The notes below the pieces were generated by a model, which saw nothing but the letters and a program-made list of their open reading frames with translations, did no database searches and was not told where the DNA came from. 60,007 nucleotides of DNA. Origin: Cupriavidus sp. UYMMa02A (lineage in GTDB: Bacteria > Pseudomonadota > Gammaproteobacteria > Burkholderiales > Burkholderiaceae). This document shows, one piece after another, positions 1 to 11,021 of the stretch; the stretch's first letter is position 1, and each line of letters begins with the position of its first letter. Location: the NCBI GenBank assembly GCA_001725945.1, contig LRMT01000092.1:1-60007 (forward strand), in the 5' to 3' direction. The position numbers and the translations under genes are program-made.

Positions 1-44
1 AGCAGCAGGGTCAGGCACAGCGTACGAAGTGGTTGTCGAGTCAT
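1..44 (-). CDS. 5' end of an exported protein (partial)
   Basis: Only the first 14 codons are inside the window. The minus strand reads MTRQPLRTLCLTLL from an ATG at 44-42, a basic start followed by a leucine-rich stretch, as in a signal peptide. A purine-rich GAGAAAGAAC lies just upstream and could be a weak ribosome binding site. The gene is divergent from the metallopeptidase operon. The product cannot be named. Confidence 0.4.
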   Translation of the reverse strand, partial: MTRQPLRTLCLTLL

Positions 45-198
45 GTTCTTTCTCAGGTAGGAGTGTTAGGCGATCAGCCAGTCAGAAGTTTACACGGCGC
101 GGCATGCGGCTCCGCCCGCGCTTGAGGTTTCCACGGACGCTCTTCCGGCCGATCGCCGCCTGTAGAATCGGCTACCACGCAACCCTGGAACGTCCCGC

Positions 199-1402
199 AT
201 GGACTCTCAAGCCCCGGATCGCGGCGCGCTGGCGCCGCTGGCCTATCACGCAACGGTGGTCGATTATCTGCGTCGCCACGAGCCTGAGGTCTGGCGCTGG
301 GCCAATGCCCGCGCAACCGGTGCCGACCACCGCGACGCATTGCGCGCCATGCTGCTGCGGGACACCTACCGGATCGAGGCGGACGCCCATGCGGACGTAC
401 ACGCAGCGCTTGCGCAGGCGATGTCTCGGCTCGGCATCGAAGCGCGCGCGACGCTCTACCAGCGCCGGGCCAGGATATGAACGCGTCGCTGGTCTACGTG
501 CCCGGCGAAGTCCACATTGTCCTGCAGGGGCCGCTGCTGGAACGGCTGGCGCCGCCGGAACTGCTGGCAGTGTTCGGCCACGAACTGGCCCACTACCTGC
601 TGTGGTCGCGCGACGACGGCCAGTTCCTGGTGGCGGACCGGATCCTGAACGACGCACTGGCGGCGCCTGGCGCCAGCGCGAGCCATCGCGAGACCTGGCG
701 CCGCTATGCGCTGCATACCGAGCTGTTTGCCGACCGTGGCGGCGCCGTGGCGGCGGTGCGGTGGCGCCGGCGGTGTCGACCCTGGTCAAGGTGCAGACCG
801 GCATGGGCAGCGTGGACGCGGCCGCCTACCTGCGTCAGGCGGTCGAGATCGAAACCAGCGAGGCGGGGGCGAGTGCCGCCCACAGCCATCCCGAGACCTT
901 CATCCGGGCCCGCGCGCTGGCGCTGTGGTGGGAGGGCGCGGCCGATCTCGATCCGTGGATCGAAACCCGCCTGCACGGTCCGCTGGCGCTGGAAACGCTG
1001 GACCTGCCGGGCCAGGTCCAGCTGCAGTCGCTCACGCGCGGCTTCCTGGCCCACTTCCTGGCCGGCACGCCGCTGGCGAGCGAGGCGGTGCTCGCGCAGG
1101 TGCGGATGATGTTCCCCGACTGGCGCGACGACGAACCGGCAGTCGGTCCTGAAAAGCTGGGGCAGGACGTGGTCGACCACAGTGTTCGCAACTACCTCAA
1201 CGCCTTGATGATGGACCTGGCGCTTGCAGACCCCGACCAGCACGATGCGGCCCTGCTGCGCGCCGGCCAGGTGGCACAGGCGCTCGGCAGCCTCGATGCG
1301 CTGCAAGGCAACTTGCGCCGCGACGCCGGCTTCGGCAATCGAGAGCTGGACCGCTACCAACGCCAACTTGATCGCCAATCGGCCAGGGAGGGCCGGGCAT
1401 GA
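199..1402 (+). CDS. M48-type zinc metallopeptidase
   Basis: Reconstructed product of about 401 aa. The decisive motif is HELAHYLLW (nt 577-603), the HExxH zinc site of gluzincin peptidases, preceded by a beta-strand segment (NASLVYVPGE) typical of M48 enzymes. No signal peptide or membrane helix is visible, so it is probably cytoplasmic. Two one-base losses split it: near 470 (GGGG read as GGG before CCAGGATATG) and near 750 (GGG read as GG); restoring them joins three frames. Its TGA overlaps the ATG of the helicase gene (ATGA at 1399-1402), so the two are translationally coupled. The substrate is unknown; coupling to a helicase suggests a regulatory or effector protease. The start at 199 is the first ATG of the homologous frame and has only a weak ribosome binding site. 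Confidence 0.75.
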
Positions 1403-4400
1403 CTGACAGCACGACCCATGACACCCATACAGATTTCGGTACGGCCGGCAGCGGCGAGCCGCGCACGCTGCGTGCGCTGATCGATGCGCAGGCGGGCGCG
1501 GCGCTGCCCACCGACGACGTCCTCGTACTGGTGCTACCGCTGTTCGCGCAGGTCGCGGCGTTGCATGCACAGGGCAGGGTGGCTGTGCTCGATCCCGACA
1601 GCATACTGGTGAGCGAGGACGGCGCGCTGCGTCTGCGGCGGCCCGATGGCGACATCCCCGTCATGGACATCGGCGCGGTGCATCGCGTGCAGCCGCATCC
1701 GGGGTCGGGCCTGAATATCGTCGGCGCGCTGCAGCTCGGCCATGCCGATGACGGACAGCGCGACCAGACCGACCTGGTCTTGCAGCTCGACGCCACCGCG
1801 CCGATCGAGCGCCCGGTCTACCTGCCCGGGCCGGCGAGCTGGGAACGGCTGCTTGGCCACCATGACGAGATCGGCGATGTCTTCCTGCTCGGCATGGTGC
1901 TGGCGAGCCTCGCCGGCGGCCTGGACTTCGCCGATGAGCACGATCTGCGCAGCTTCGTCGCGCACCGCCGCAACCTGTTCCTGCTGCATGAGCGGCTGCA
2001 TCCGATCGTCGCGGCGGTGATTGTCGAGATGACCGAGATCAACCGCCACGACCGCGCCACCGATGTCGCCGCGCTGGCGACGCGGCTGCGCACATGGCGC
2101 GACCAGCCGGCAGCCCTGGACGTGGAACGCGCGCTGGCCGGCACGACCGGCGCCACGCCGCGCCGCGCCGCCGTGCTCACGCACCTGCGTGACCGCCTGT
2201 TCGATCTGTCGCGGCGCAACCGCCTGCTGCACTTCCGTCCGACCGCGGCCAGTGTCAATGTCACGGTGGCCAGCGTGCCGCTGATGCTGCAGATCGAAAG
2301 CGTGCGGCCCGAACACATCTGCACCTGGGGTGGGCCGTTCGCGGCCGACCTGGTGGCGGGCAAGCCGGTGCCGCTGCAGCGCTGGCTGCGCTTCGACGAC
2401 CAGCCGTACCTGCAGGCATCGCTCGACCGCCTGATCGCCGAGACGCGCCGCGACCGCGCCGAGTACGGCTTCAGCAACCTGCGCCTCGTGGTGGCGTTCC
2501 TGCGCTGGCACAACCTGAAGGAGGCGCCGGACGAGCGCATCGTCACACCGCTGTTGTGGCTGCCGGTGGAACTGGTCAGGCGCAAGGGCGTGCGAGACCA
2601 GTACGTGATCCAGTGCACGGGCGGCGAAGCCGAGTTCAATCCGGTGCTGCGCCATTACCTGAGCCAGCTCTATGACATCCGGCTCGACGAGACCGTGGAT
2701 CTCGGCAAGACCTCGCTCGAAGAGATCCATGCCGGGATCCTTGCGCAGATTCGCCGTTCCGAGCCTTCGGTGGAGCTGCGCCTCGTCGACAAGGCCGCCG
2801 TGCGGCTCGTGCGGCAGAAGGCGCTGCAGCGCATGCAGCAGTTCCAGCGTCGCAGGCCAGGCACGGCCGCGGCGCGCACGGGAGGCTGGCTGCCGCCATA
2901 CAGCTATGCGCAGGACGACTACCGCCCGCTGGGCCGCGCGCTGTTCGAGCATTGGGTGCGGCCGAGCGAGCTGCCGCAGCGTTTCGAAGCCGGCGCAGCC
3001 CCGGGTGCCGGCCCGCGCCAGCCGCAGATGAGCGGCGCCGCCGCGGCGCAAAGCGAAGAGCGCCAGGCTTCGTGCTCGAGGAGTCCGAGGGCCACCGTTA
3101 TGCCTGGGACCTGGACCTGACGCAGGTGACGCTCGCGAACTTCAACTATCGCAAGATGTCGCTGGTGCGCGACTACGCGCAGCTGCTCGACGAGCCCGGC
3201 GCCAATCCGGCGTTCGACCGCGTATTCTCGATCGAGCCGCGCGACGTGGAGACGGAACCGCCCGCACCGCTAGCGCCGGCCGAGCAATGGAACGTGGTGG
3301 CGGCCGATGCAACGCAGAATGCCGCGGTCGGCCTTGCGCGCAGCCAGCGCAGCTTCATCATCCAGGGGCCGCCGGGCACGGGCAAGTCGCAGACCATCAC
3401 GAACCTGATCGCCGACTACGCGGGGCGCGGCAAGCGCGTGCTGTTTGTTTGCGAGAAACGTGCCGCGCTCGACGTGGTGTTCCATCGACTCAAGCAAAGC
3501 GGGCTGGACTCGCTGTGCTGCCTGATCCACGACTCGCAGACAGACAAGAAGTCCTTCATTGCCGACCTGCGCGCCTGCTATGAGCAGTGGATCGCACAGC
3601 CGCACGACGGCGACGCACTGGCGGCGCGCCGCACGCAGCTGGCGGAGGCCCTGGAGGCGCACCAGCGGCGTATTGACGCATTCGAGTCGGCGATGGCGGC
3701 CGCGCCTGAGTCGCTTGGCGACAGCGTGCGTGCGCTGTTGCGCCGCGTGGTAACACTCCCGGCGGTGCCGGAAGCGGGGCCTGCGATGCGCGAGCGCCTG
3801 CCGGCGCTGGCCGCATGGGACCGCCAGCGCGATCTTGCGCAGCGCGTGCATCGCGCGATGCGCGAGCGCTTCGGTCTGGACAGCCTGGCCCCGCATCCGT
3901 TCGCGCGCTTGTCCGCGCCACTGCTGGCCGACGAACGCGCCTATGGCCGCGCGGATCAGCTTTGCCGGGACGCCGAGGCATTGTTCAATGCGCTCGACCC
4001 GCTGCTGGACAGCACCGCGAGCCTGACCGGCCACGACACCAGCCTGGAACAGCACGCGCGCTTGCCGCCGACAGCCAATGGCTGCTCGACACGGGGCTTG
4101 CCGCGCACCTGGACCTGCTCGAGCCCTCCTCGCCGGCGCAAGCGGCGCTGCGCGAGATCCGCGCGGACCTGGACACGCGCGCGCAGGCACTTGCCGACGC
4201 GCGCGCCGCAACGTCGAACTGGCAAGACAAGCTGAGCCCTGGCGATACCGAATCGGCGCTGGCGCTCGCGCGGCGGCTGGAGCCGTCGATCGGGCGCTGG
4301 CTGCAGCCCGCATGGTGGCGGCTGCGCGGCGAACTGAAGCGCCGCTATGACTTCGGCAAGCACGCTATCCATCCCGGCTACGGCAAGGTGCTGGAAGCGT

Positions 4401-6913
4401 TGTCCGCCGAGCACGCCGCGAGCGCGGCGCTGGCGGCGGCGGATGCCGAGAGCCGCCGGCGCTACGGCGTGAGCGAGATGCAGGCCTTCCTGCGCGCACT
4501 CGGCGAACTCGAACAGCGCCTGCAGGCGGGTGCGGGCCCGCGCGAACTGGTCACGCATCTGCGCCAGGCCGTCGATCCGGTGGCGGCGGCGCGCGCCGAG
4601 GCCGGTGCGCGCGAGGCGCTGGAAAAGCTCGCGCAGCGTGTGCGCGACGGGTTGGTGCTGGCCGCCGACGTACGCCTTGGCGACATCGCCGAGCTGCTGC
4701 GCGACCTGCGGGAAGCGCTCGACGAGTTGCCGGACCTGCTGCCGCTCTTGCGCGCCGTGCACGCGGGCGATCCCGCCTGCGCCGCCACGCTTCAGTGGCT
4801 CGATCATGAGCCCGCGCAACTGGAAGCGTTGGTGGCCGACGAGGCGCTGCGTCGCCTGGTGCGCGAGAACCCGCTGCTGGCGAGTTTTGGCGGTGCCGCG
4901 CTGGCGCAGGCCGCGCGCGCCGTGGCGCAGGGCCAGCGCGAACTGCTTGCGCTGAACGCGCACGTCGTGCGCGCCACGCGGCATAAGCAGTTTGCCGAGC
5001 ATGTGCGCGCGTCCTCCTTGTCGGCCACGATGCTGGACGCCGACGGCAAGGCGTTCAAGAAGCAGTACGCCACGGGGCGCCGCGAACTGGAGCACGAGTT
5101 CGGCAAGAGCATGCGCCACCGCTCGATCCGCGATCTTTCCGACGACGAAACCGGCATCGTCATCAACGATCTGAAACCGATCTGGCTGATGAGCCCGTTG
5201 TCGGTATCCGACACGCTGCCGCTGTCGGCGGACCTGTTCGACGTGGTGATTTTCGACGAGGCCAGCCAGATTCCGACCGAGGAGGCCGTGCCCGCGCTGA
5301 GCCGCGCGCGCCAGGTGGTGGTGGTCGGCGACGAGATGCAGCTGCCGCCAACCAGCTTCTTTACGGCCGGCGGCGCAGAGGGTGACGACGAGATCGTCGT
5401 GGAGGAAGAGGGGGAGCGGATCGCCATCAACCTCGATTCGGACAGCCTGCTGAACCAGGCCGCGCGCAATCTGCCCGCCACGCTGCTCGCGTGGCACTAC
5501 CGCAGCCGCCACGAGTCGCTCATCAGCTTTTCCAACGCCGCGTTCTACGACGGTCGCCTCGTCACCATTCCCGACCGCGCGCTGGAACAGGCCGAGGACG
5601 AGGCGCCGCCATTGCGCTCGGACCGCGAGGATGCCGGCATCGCGGGAACGGACGCGCTGCTGGCGCGGCCAGTCAGCTTCCACTGGCTGGCCGACGGTGT
5701 CTATGCGGACCGCCGCAATGCGCCTGAGGCTGCCTACATCGCCCGGACCGTGCGCGAGATGCTGCGCCGCGAAACCGGGCTGAGCCTGGGGATCGTGGCG
5801 TTTTCCGAGGCGCAGCAGGGCGCTATCGAGTCAGCGCTCGACGCTTTGGCCGCCGAAGACGCGGACTTCGCGATGCGGCTCGAGCGCGAGTACGTGCGCG
5901 AGGATGACGACCAGTTCAACGGGCTGTTTATCAAGAACCTGGAAAACGTGCAGGGCGACGAGCGCGACGTGATCATCCTGAGCATTTGCTACGCGCCGGG
6001 GCCGGACGGCAAGATGCTGATGAACTTCGGTCCGATCAACCAGCGTGGCGGCGAGAAGCGCCTGAACGTGATCTTCAGCCGCGCGCGCATCGGGAGGCGG
6101 TGGTGTCGACGATCCAGCAGAGGCGATCACCAACGTGCACAACGATGGCGCGGCCGCGCTGCGCGCATTCCTGCAGTTCGCGCAGGCCAGCGCGCGCGGC
6201 CAGTTCGAGCGTGCCCAGGCCGTGCTTGGCGCGCTGAACCCGGGCGCGCGCGACGTCTTCACGCGCGAGGCCACGCCGGACAGCATCCGCGACGCTCTGG
6301 CCCAGGCGCTGCGCGCACGCGGCCACCAGGTGTGCGTCGACGTTGGCCGCTCGCAATTCCGCTGCGACCTGGCCATTGCCGATCCGTCGGGACAGGGCTA
6401 CGCGCTGGCAATCCTGCTCGATTCGCCGTCGGAGCCGGTGACGGATACCGCGGAACGCTATGTGTTTCGTCCCGGCATCCTGCGCAGTTTCGGCTGGCGG
6501 GTGCTGGACATCCCCGGCAAGGATTGGCTCGACGATCAGGACGCCGTGCTGGGCCGCATCGAAGCCATGCTGGCCGATGGCGAGGATCGCGCACTAGACA
6601 CGGAGGTTGAGATGGCGGCGCCGCTGGCGCAGCCTGCCGCCGTGCCGGCCACAGCCGCAACGGGTGAACGCCGGGCGACGGGAACCGCGTCGGGTATGCA
6701 AGAGGAGTTCGCGCGGACGCTGCACTTCGAGCAGGGTACGTCGCGCAAGTCTGGCGGGCCAGCGCACGCGGGGCGGAGCTTTCCGTCACCTATGGCCGCA
6801 TCGGCAGTGCGGGTCAGACCAGCGTGAAGGCGTTCGACAGCGCCGAGCGGGCCCGGCGGGAGATGGACAAGCTGGTGGCGGAGAAACTGCGCAAGGGTTA
6901 CGTGGAGGCGTAG
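1399..6913 (+). CDS. Kinase-like/DUF4011/SF1 helicase/Vsr-like nuclease/WGR protein
   Basis: Reconstructed product of about 1839 aa. In order: a degenerate protein-kinase-like region (about 10-240) whose C-lobe pattern is visible (EIGDVFLLGMVLASLAGG) but with no clear catalytic loop; DUF4011 (about 255-470, RDRLFDLSRRNRLLHF); SF1 helicase with Walker A GPPGTGKS near 656, Walker B IFDEAS near 1284, WHYRSRHE near 1365 and QGDERDVIILS near 1518; a Vsr/MTES_1575-like PD-(D/E)xK region (about 1630-1720, FRCDLAIADPSGQGYALAI); and a C-terminal WGR domain (about 1775-1838, SVTYGRIGSAGQT). Missing bases near 3068, 4063, 6092, 6117 and 6752 hide this continuity. The DUF4011-helicase-Vsr core resembles the single-gene antiphage candidate called Hhe (name from memory). 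A nucleic-acid surveillance or defence role is inferred. Confidence 0.8.
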
Positions 6914-6962
6914 GTCCCGAAAAACCGGTACCATCGTCTTACTTACGCGCCAAGGAGCAGGC

Positions 6963-8026
6963 ATGCAGTTTCTGTGGCCGCAAATGCTCTGGCTGCTGGT
7001 CTCTCTTCCCCTGCTGGCAGCCGCTTACCTGTACCTGATTGCGCGGCGCAAGAAGACTGCGCTGTTGTATGCCAGTCTTGCGCTGCGCGCGCCGCACTGG
7101 GTCGCAAGCAACGCCTGCGGCGTCACATCCCGCCGCTGCTCTTCCTGTTCGCGCTCGGCGCGGCCCTGCTGGCTTGCGCGCGGCCTACCGCGACCATCAC
7201 GCTGCCATCCGACACCATCACCCTGGTCCTGGCCATGGATGTCTCACGCAGCATGGCGGCGACCGACGTCGTGCCCACCCGGATCAGCGCCGCGCAGCAG
7301 GCGGCGCGGGATCTCATCGTCGGGTTGCCGTCCGGCGTGCGTCTTGGCATTGTCTCTTTTGCCGCTACGGCGATCGTGGTGCTGCCCCCCACCGACAACC
7401 GGCTGGGCATGCTCGAAGCGCTCGATCGCTTCGAGCTTCAGAACGGCACGGCGACAGGCAGCGGACTGATCCAGTCGCTGGCGGTGTTGTTCCCCGACGA
7501 TGGCATCGACCTGGAAGCCATCCTCTTCAGCGGCGAGTCGCTCGCACCCGGGACCGGCGGCAGATCGCTGGCAGAGGCCGCCGCGGCGGACGCCGTCCGC
7601 AAGCGAGAGCTGGAGCGGCCGTCTGCACAGCCCGGCTCTTACCGGCACGGGGCGGTGATCCTGCTCAGTGATGGCCGCCGCACCACCGGCCCGGACCCGC
7701 TCGATGCCGCGCGCATGGCCGCCCAGCGGGGCGTGCGCGTCTATACCGTGGGCTTCGGTGTGCCGCAGGACGCGGATGCGGCAGGATCGAGGCTGTCTTA
7801 CGAGATGCAGCTCGATGAACCTACCTTGCGCGAGATTGCGACGCTCACTGACGGCGAGTACTTCCAGGCCGGCTCGGCTGCTGATCTGACGCGTGTGTAT
7901 CGCCAGCTGAGCGGCCGTTTGGCGCTCGAGCGCAGGGAAGTCGAAATCAGTGCGTTGCTGGCGGCTGCTTCGGCCCTGCTGCTGGTGGCGGCGTGCGGGC
8001 TGTCGCTGCTATGGTTCCGGCGGTGA
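6963..8026 (+). CDS. BatA-like VWA-domain membrane protein
   Basis: Reconstructed product of about 354 aa. The N-terminus has one membrane segment (LWLLVSLPLLAAAYLYLI), then RR-rich DNA (RKQRLRRHIPP) leading into a second hydrophobic helix (LLFLFALGAALLACA), the usual start of BatA/aerotolerance-type proteins. The VWA domain carries a complete MIDAS (DVSRSMAATD, then a later LLSDGRRTTGPDP), so it should bind a divalent ion. A final helix (LLAAASALLLVAACGLSLLW) closes the protein. A good AGGAG lies 5 nt upstream of the ATG, and the helicase gene ends 49 nt upstream, so it is probably co-transcribed. One missing G near 7093 breaks the frame. No MoxR ATPase, the usual partner, is present in the window. 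Confidence 0.8.
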
Positions 8027-8123
8027 ACGGAAGCGCGGCGAGCAGTTGGCTTTCGCGACGACCTACATCGCCGCGCTCGGCGGACAAGTGCCGTGATATC
8101 GGCTTGCAGTTCGAGGCGCCTCA

Positions 8124-9345
8124 TCAGGCAGTGTGTCGCTGGATAAACCGCGTGATGCCGGGCAGGATCGAGCGCTGAAAGCCCTGTCCCGCGAAGGTCC
8201 CATAGTGGCCGACGCCGTCAATCACCATGTGAGCCCGCTGCCTGCTGGACAGGCCGCTGCAAAGCGCATGGGCCGCGGCGGTCTGGCCCCGTCCGGTGAT
8301 GTCGTCCTCGTTGCCCTCGATGGTCAGCAGCGCAACCTCTGTAATGGCCCCCGGGTTCACCTTGCGATCGCCTACCGTCATGCAGCCCCGGCCAAGATGG
8401 TGTTCCAGGAAGACCTTCTGGATGGTTTCCAGGTAATACTCGGCAGGCAGGTCAAGCACCGCGTTGTACTCGTCGTAGAACTTGCGATGCCGCGCGGCCT
8501 CACCGAGGTCACCGTCGACAAGGCTGCGGAAATAGTCGAGGTGCGCGCCTGCATGGCGCGAAGCGTTCATGGAAATGAACCCTGCCAGCTGCAGGAAGCC
8601 CGGATAGACCCGGCGTCCCTTTCCCGGGTAACCGGCAGGCACGCGCTCGATGACGTTGGCTTCAAACCATGGCAGCGAATGCTTGCGCGCGAACGCGTTG
8701 ACCGCCGTCGGACTGATCCGTGTATCGATCGGCGCGGCAATCAGCGTCATCGAGCGCGGCTGTGCCTGCTCGCCGTCTTCGGCCATCAGGGCGACTGCGC
8801 AAAGTAACGGGACACCGGGCTGGCATACGGCCACGACGTGCGTGCCGGCGCGAGGTAGCGCAGGAATGTCTTCAGGTACGCCACGTAGTCGCCGAGGTCG
8901 AAGTGGCCGGCATCGGACGGGACAAAGCGCGCATCAGCCCAGTCGGTGATATAGACATCGTGTCCGGGTAGCAAGGCCTCTACCGTCGGACGCAACAGCG
9001 TGGCGAAGTGGCCTGAGAGCGGGGCCACCAGCAGAACGCGCGGGCCGGGTCGCTCATGTTCTTGTGGAAATGCAGCAGTCGGCAGAAGGGCTCGTCGATC
9101 AGCACGGTCTCTGTGACCGCCACCCGTTCCCCGCGCGCCAGGACCTGATCGATGGCAAACGCTGGCTTTCCGTAATCCTTCGTCAACCGGGTGAACAGGT
9201 CGAGCGCCGCACCGGTTTCGCGTACCCCCGGCAGCCATGTGACAGACCCGCCCCAGAAATTGACGGCGTGCTGAGAGAGTTCCGCCAGGCCGCTGAGCGG
9301 CTCGAATGATTGCCGCGTCAGCTCCCGCATTGCATAGAGCACCAT
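8124..9345 (-). CDS. phaZ: Intracellular poly(3-hydroxybutyrate) depolymerase
   Basis: Reconstructed product of about 407 aa; the family is about 400-420 aa. It hydrolyses amorphous PHB in cytoplasmic granules. Family blocks seen include LLVAPLSGHFATLLRPTVE, VYITDWADAR, AVCQPGVP, GRRVYPGFLQLAGF, FYDEYNAVLDLPAEYYL, LLTIEGNEDDITG and the GHYG near the C-terminus. The Cys in AVCQP matches the active-site cysteine known for the PhaZ1 type. Two missing bases (near 9020 and 8825) split it into three frames. The start at 9345 is preceded by GGGGGT. Cupriavidus genomes carry several phaZ paralogues, and I cannot tell which one this is. It converges with the VWA gene and no PHB synthesis gene is nearby. 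Confidence 0.88.
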
Positions 9346-10208
9346 GATGACCCCCGACTTGTTCTTGAAATGGCGATGCTTTGTATTGCGGCCCGCATCG
9401 GCAGGGCAGGCTTCAGCCTGTTCTGTCAGTACCGATGTGCGCCGGGACGCTCAGTCCGCCAGCCGCATTCGGCCACGGCAGGCGGGGAGATCAAAAAGAT
9501 GGGAGAAGGGACAGGTTTGCAGACCGGCCTGGATGCGCTGATGCGCAGACGGGTGGTGCAGACGGCTGGCATGTCGTCGATGCCGATTCGGCTGGCTACG
9601 GCTTGCACGAACGGGGACGTTGCGTGGGGACTGATCCGCGAATCGACTGGAGTGTTGCATGACATACCACCTCTGAAACGCGCCGGCAGGGCAAGCCTTG
9701 CGGGCGGGAAATGCGTGCAATCAAGTTACACCATTTACATTTGGTAACACATGCGTTCTTACCCTACTTGAGGCTTTGCATAGCACCGCATGCAACACAT
9801 TTTTTGGGATTTGCTTCGAATGGCGGCATGTTGTGATGCCGCCGAATCTTTGAAGGTCAGGAGCGCGTGTGCGGGCCCGGAGAGGGGCACACAGCATTGT
9901 TGCTCCTCCTGCGCCGTCGCCGCCGGCGCACCCGCATAGAGCCTGCCTGGCTCACCTGCACCAGATCTGTGCGAACCTTCGGCGTAAATGCCTGTGCAAT
10001 CGACGCGCAGCCGCTGCGCGCTCCAGGCACGGAAGATGCTTAGTTTCGGCTTATCAGGCTAATGGCGGCTTGTTACCGGCTCCGGTCGTCAACACGGCGG
10101 GGACGGGGATTTGTGGACAACGGCGTCCCGCGCGGAGCAACAGCATTGGCTGGTGCCCGGATGCGGACGCTTTTTTTGTTCTCACCTTATCGTTCAAAGG
10201 AATGCCCG
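9346..10208. other. Long divergent intergenic region
   Basis: About 860 bp between phaZ (minus) and the formate/nitrite channel (plus). Short open frames here have no family resemblance or good ribosome binding site. An imperfect inverted repeat lies in the AT-rich stretch 9724-9747 (arms GTTAC and GTAAC around CACCATTTACATTTG), about 380 bp upstream of phaZ, and may be a regulator site. No RNA gene was recognised. Confidence 0.5.
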
Positions 10209-11020
10209 ATGGCTTATCTAGCCCCAGCCGAATTTGTCGCCAAGATGGTCGATGCCGGTGAATCCAAGCTCCTCATGTCCACCAGGGATACCCTCATCCG
10301 TGCCTATATGGCCGGCGCGATCCTGGCGTTGTCTGCCGCGTTCGCCGTCAGTGTCAATGTCAACACCGGCAACCCTTTGATCGGATCACTGCTATTTCCG
10401 GTCGGGTTCTGCATGCTCTATCTGCTGGGCTTCGACCTGTTGACCGGTGTCTTTACGCTGGCTCCGCTAGCCGTACTCGACAAGCGGCCAGGCGCCACCT
10501 GGGGTGGCGTGATGCGCAACTGGGCGCTCGTTTTCTGCGGCAATTTTGCTGGCGCACTCACCGTGGCGGCATTCATGGCCATCATCTTCACCTTCGGCTT
10601 CAGCGAGGCTCCGAACTTGATCGGCCAGAAGATCGGCGGCATCGGAGAGAGCCGCACCGTCGGCTACGCCGCCCACGCGCCGCAGGCATGATTACGCTCT
10701 TCATCCGCGCCGTCATGTGCAACTGGATGGTGTCCACCGGCGTTGTCGCCGCCATGATGTCAACCTCGGTTTCGGGCAAGGTCATTGCCATGTGGATGCC
10801 CATACTGGTGTTCTTCTACATGGGGTTCGAACACTCCGTCGTGAACATGTTCCTCTTTCCCTCGGGTCTGATGCTCGGCGGCAAGTTCACGCTGATGGAC
10901 TACCTGCTCTGGAATGAGCTTCCGACCGTGCTCGGCAACCTCGTCGGTGGCTTGACGTTCGTGGGTGCGACGCTGTACTCCACTCACTACAAGACCGCGC
11001 CCAAGCGCGCCCTGGCTTGA
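10209..11020 (+). CDS. Formate/nitrite transporter family channel
   Basis: Reconstructed product of about 270 aa, the normal size for FocA/NirC channels, which conduct formate, nitrite or hydrosulfide across the inner membrane. Family features are the N-terminal amphipathic stretch (FVAKMVDAGESKL), IGSLLFPVGFCMLYLLGFDLLTG, CGNFAGALT, the Omega-loop neighbourhood RAVMCNWMVSTG, and FYMGFEHSVVNMFLFPSG. Six hydrophobic segments are visible. A missing base near 10685 splits it in two. The start at 10209 sits after AAAGGAATGCCCG. The kinase-phosphatase gene starts 1 nt after its stop, so they are one operon. That partner, also seen beside nitrate/nitrite assimilation genes in pseudomonads, favours nitrite as substrate, but this is an inference. 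Confidence 0.88.
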
Positions 11021-11021
11021 A

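Noticed and set aside
477..1109. Metallopeptidase gene as two or three separate genes or a pseudogene
   Set aside because: Restoring one G at each of two G-runs gives one continuous family-like protein, as in many other genes here.
704..1570. Long minus-strand open frame across the metallopeptidase gene
   Set aside because: Arg/Ala-rich shadow of the + strand gene with no family motif or ribosome binding site.
3956..5683. 575-codon minus-strand frame inside the helicase gene
   Set aside because: Antisense shadow produced by GC-rich codon bias; the + strand has all helicase motifs.
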